Under the pieces are notes generated by a model. The model made no database searches and was not told the DNA's origin. It saw only the letters and a list, made by a program, of their open reading frames with translations. Position numbers and translations under genes: made by a program. From positions 1-14,490 of the forward strand of contig JAOUJU010000015.1 of NCBI GenBank assembly GCA_029883045.1: 14,490 bases of DNA, read 5' to 3'. Shown here in pieces: positions 13,390-14,490 of the stretch. Source of the DNA: Rhodospirillaceae bacterium (GTDB taxonomy: Bacteria; Pseudomonadota; Alphaproteobacteria; Rhodospirillales; Magnetovibrionaceae). Positions within the stretch are counted from its first letter, which is position 1. The number at the start of each line of letters is the position of its first letter.

Positions 13390-14490
13390 TTGTTGGTTGC
13401 AAAAAAATATATACCTCGTGTTTTATTGCTGGGCATGTCGGCGCTTTTGCTTAGTGCGTGCTCAACATGGCTTGGTCTGGATAATGAAACTGCGCCACTT
13501 CCGGGTGATCGCATATCCGTTCTTTTGCATGAAACAGCCCTGTCGCCAGATTTAAACAGTGAAGAGGAAGCCTTGCAAATAAGGCTCCCCGCCCCTTCGC
13601 CAACACCGGATTGGCCACAAAACGGTGGCTATGCCGACCACGCTATGCACCATATTTTATCCGCACCACACCTGAGCAAAGCATGGAGTGTTGATATTGG
13701 TTCGGGTGCAAGCAGTGGTGCGCGCTTTACCACATCGCCAATAGTGGCCGCTGGAACGCTTTATACAATTGATACTCAATCAAATGTCACCGCATTCAAC
13801 GCTGAAAATGGAAAAAAACTGTGGCGCACAGAGCTTACGCCAGACAAGGAAGACGATGGGCATATTCAAGGCGGCATTGCCTATGAAAGAGGTGTAATTT
13901 TTGCTGGTACCGGTTTTGCGGAAGTTATCGCCATAGATGGAAAAAGCGGAAAAGAAATTTGGCGGCGCAAGGTTTCCGGCCCAATACGCACCGCACCGAC
14001 GGTGCGTGGTGGACGCGTATTTGTTACCACAATTGATAATATGCTCCATGTGCTGTCAGTCCATGATGGAATGACACTGTGGAACCATTCCGGATCGCGT
14101 GAAGATACTATCTTGCTTGGATCTGCCAGCCCTGCGATTAGCGAAGACGTTGTTGTGGTTCCCTACACATCTGGTGAAATTGTCGCGCTTAAAGTAGAAA
14201 ATGGTCGCCAGCTTTGGTCGACATCACTTTCCTCAGGAAATAGGGCTAACGCTTCTTCGCTTATTTCGCATATTCGCGGAAATCCGGTTATAGACCGTGG
14301 CCGTGTATTTGTTTCCAGCAACTCAGGACTTATGGCGTCTCTTGACCTTAGGTCAGGATCGCCGTTGTGGGAAAAAAATATAGGCGGCTACCAGTCGCCA
14401 TGGGTTGCGGGTGATTATATTTTCACTATTACCGGAAACCAAGACCTTGCCGCAGTCGAAAGAAGCAGTGGGCGGGTGCTGTGGGTGAAC
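13390..14490 (+). CDS. bamB: Outer membrane assembly factor BamB, 3' end cut by the window edge
   Basis: Lipoprotein subunit of the BAM complex, which inserts beta-barrel proteins into the outer membrane. The frame is open from 13390 to the window end, 367 codons so far. I take a TTG at 13390 (or the adjacent TTG at 13393) as start, since AAAGGAAA at 13378-13385 is a good ribosome site and no ATG precedes the signal peptide core. The signal peptide has two Lys, then VLLLGMSALLL, and a lipobox S-A-C with the Cys codon at 13459-13461. The body is a PQQ-type beta-propeller: the blade motif G-x-x-L/I-W recurs as GKKLWRTEL, GKEIWRRKV, GMTLWNHS, GRQLWSTSL, GSPLWEKNI and GRVLWVN, each preceded by a V-x-A-L/I-D-like strand. 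The start lies 37 bases after the yfgM-like stop. der is the expected next gene. Confidence 0.92.
   Translation, partial: MLVAKKYIPRVLLLGMSALLLSACSTWLGLDNETAPLPGDRISVLLHETALSPDLNSEEEALQIRLPAPSPTPDWPQNGGYADHAMHHILSAPHLSKAWSVDIGSGASSGARFTTSPIVAAGTLYTIDTQSNVTAFNAENGKKLWRTELTPDKEDDGHIQGGIAYERGVIFAGTGFAEVIAIDGKSGKEIWRRKVSGPIRTAPTVRGGRVFVTTIDNMLHVLSVHDGMTLWNHSGSREDTILLGSASPAISEDVVVVPYTSGEIVALKVENGRQLWSTSLSSGNRANASSLISHIRGNPVIDRGRVFVSSNSGLMASLDLRSGSPLWEKNIGGYQSPWVAGDYIFTITGNQDLAAVERSSGRVLWVN

Noticed and set aside
1..14490. Search by eye for defence systems, toxin-antitoxin pairs, transposases, integrases, att sites, CRISPR repeats and tRNA genes.
   Set aside because: Nothing of the kind could be supported. 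Gene content is housekeeping and envelope-related throughout.

Overview
The window looks like a chromosomal segment of an alphaproteobacterium with moderate GC and many A-rich stretches. The order alr, mlaE, mlaF, radA, cvpA, purF, SDR and the later yfgM-like/bamB pair fits that group. I cannot place it more finely by reading alone; a marine Rhodospirillales- or SAR116-like lineage is only a guess. There are sixteen protein genes, two of them cut by the window edges. No RNA gene, insertion sequence, CRISPR array, phage gene or origin was seen. No gene-free stretch exceeds 300 bases; the longest is 196 bases (12488-12683).

Bases 1-8506 hold eight plus-strand genes with gaps of only 1-24 bases, probably one transcription unit whose promoter lies upstream of the window. 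They are alanine racemase (alr, 5' end cut off), an MlaE-type lipid ABC permease, its MlaF-type ATPase, RadA/Sms, CvpA, amidophosphoribosyltransferase (purF), a YciK-like short-chain dehydrogenase, and an M81/MlrC-type metallopeptidase. The group links cell wall precursor supply, envelope lipid transport, recombinational repair and the first committed step of purine synthesis. The M81 gene is the least expected member.

Bases 8503-9546 carry a minus-strand cobalamin gene for threonine-phosphate decarboxylase (CobD, often called CobC in alphaproteobacteria). It meets the M81 gene in a shared CTAG that is the stop codon on both strands. Divergent from it are a MarC-family membrane protein and a small DUF3253 protein. 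Next come two minus-strand envelope genes, a Sel1-repeat protein with an N-terminal membrane segment and a small cysteine-bearing lipoprotein. Divergent from these is a cytosolic thioredoxin/peroxiredoxin-like protein. The window ends with a YfgM-like membrane-anchored protein and the BamB lipoprotein of the outer membrane assembly machine, still open at the right edge. By the usual synteny, der (engA) would be expected next.

I found no convincing undescribed system. The window is mainly housekeeping. The points worth a second look are small: an altered PLP-lysine motif in Alr, an MlaEF pair without a local MlaD, a peptidase gene at the end of a purine operon, the shared CTAG stop, several non-ATG starts, and a few inverted repeats at regulatory positions.
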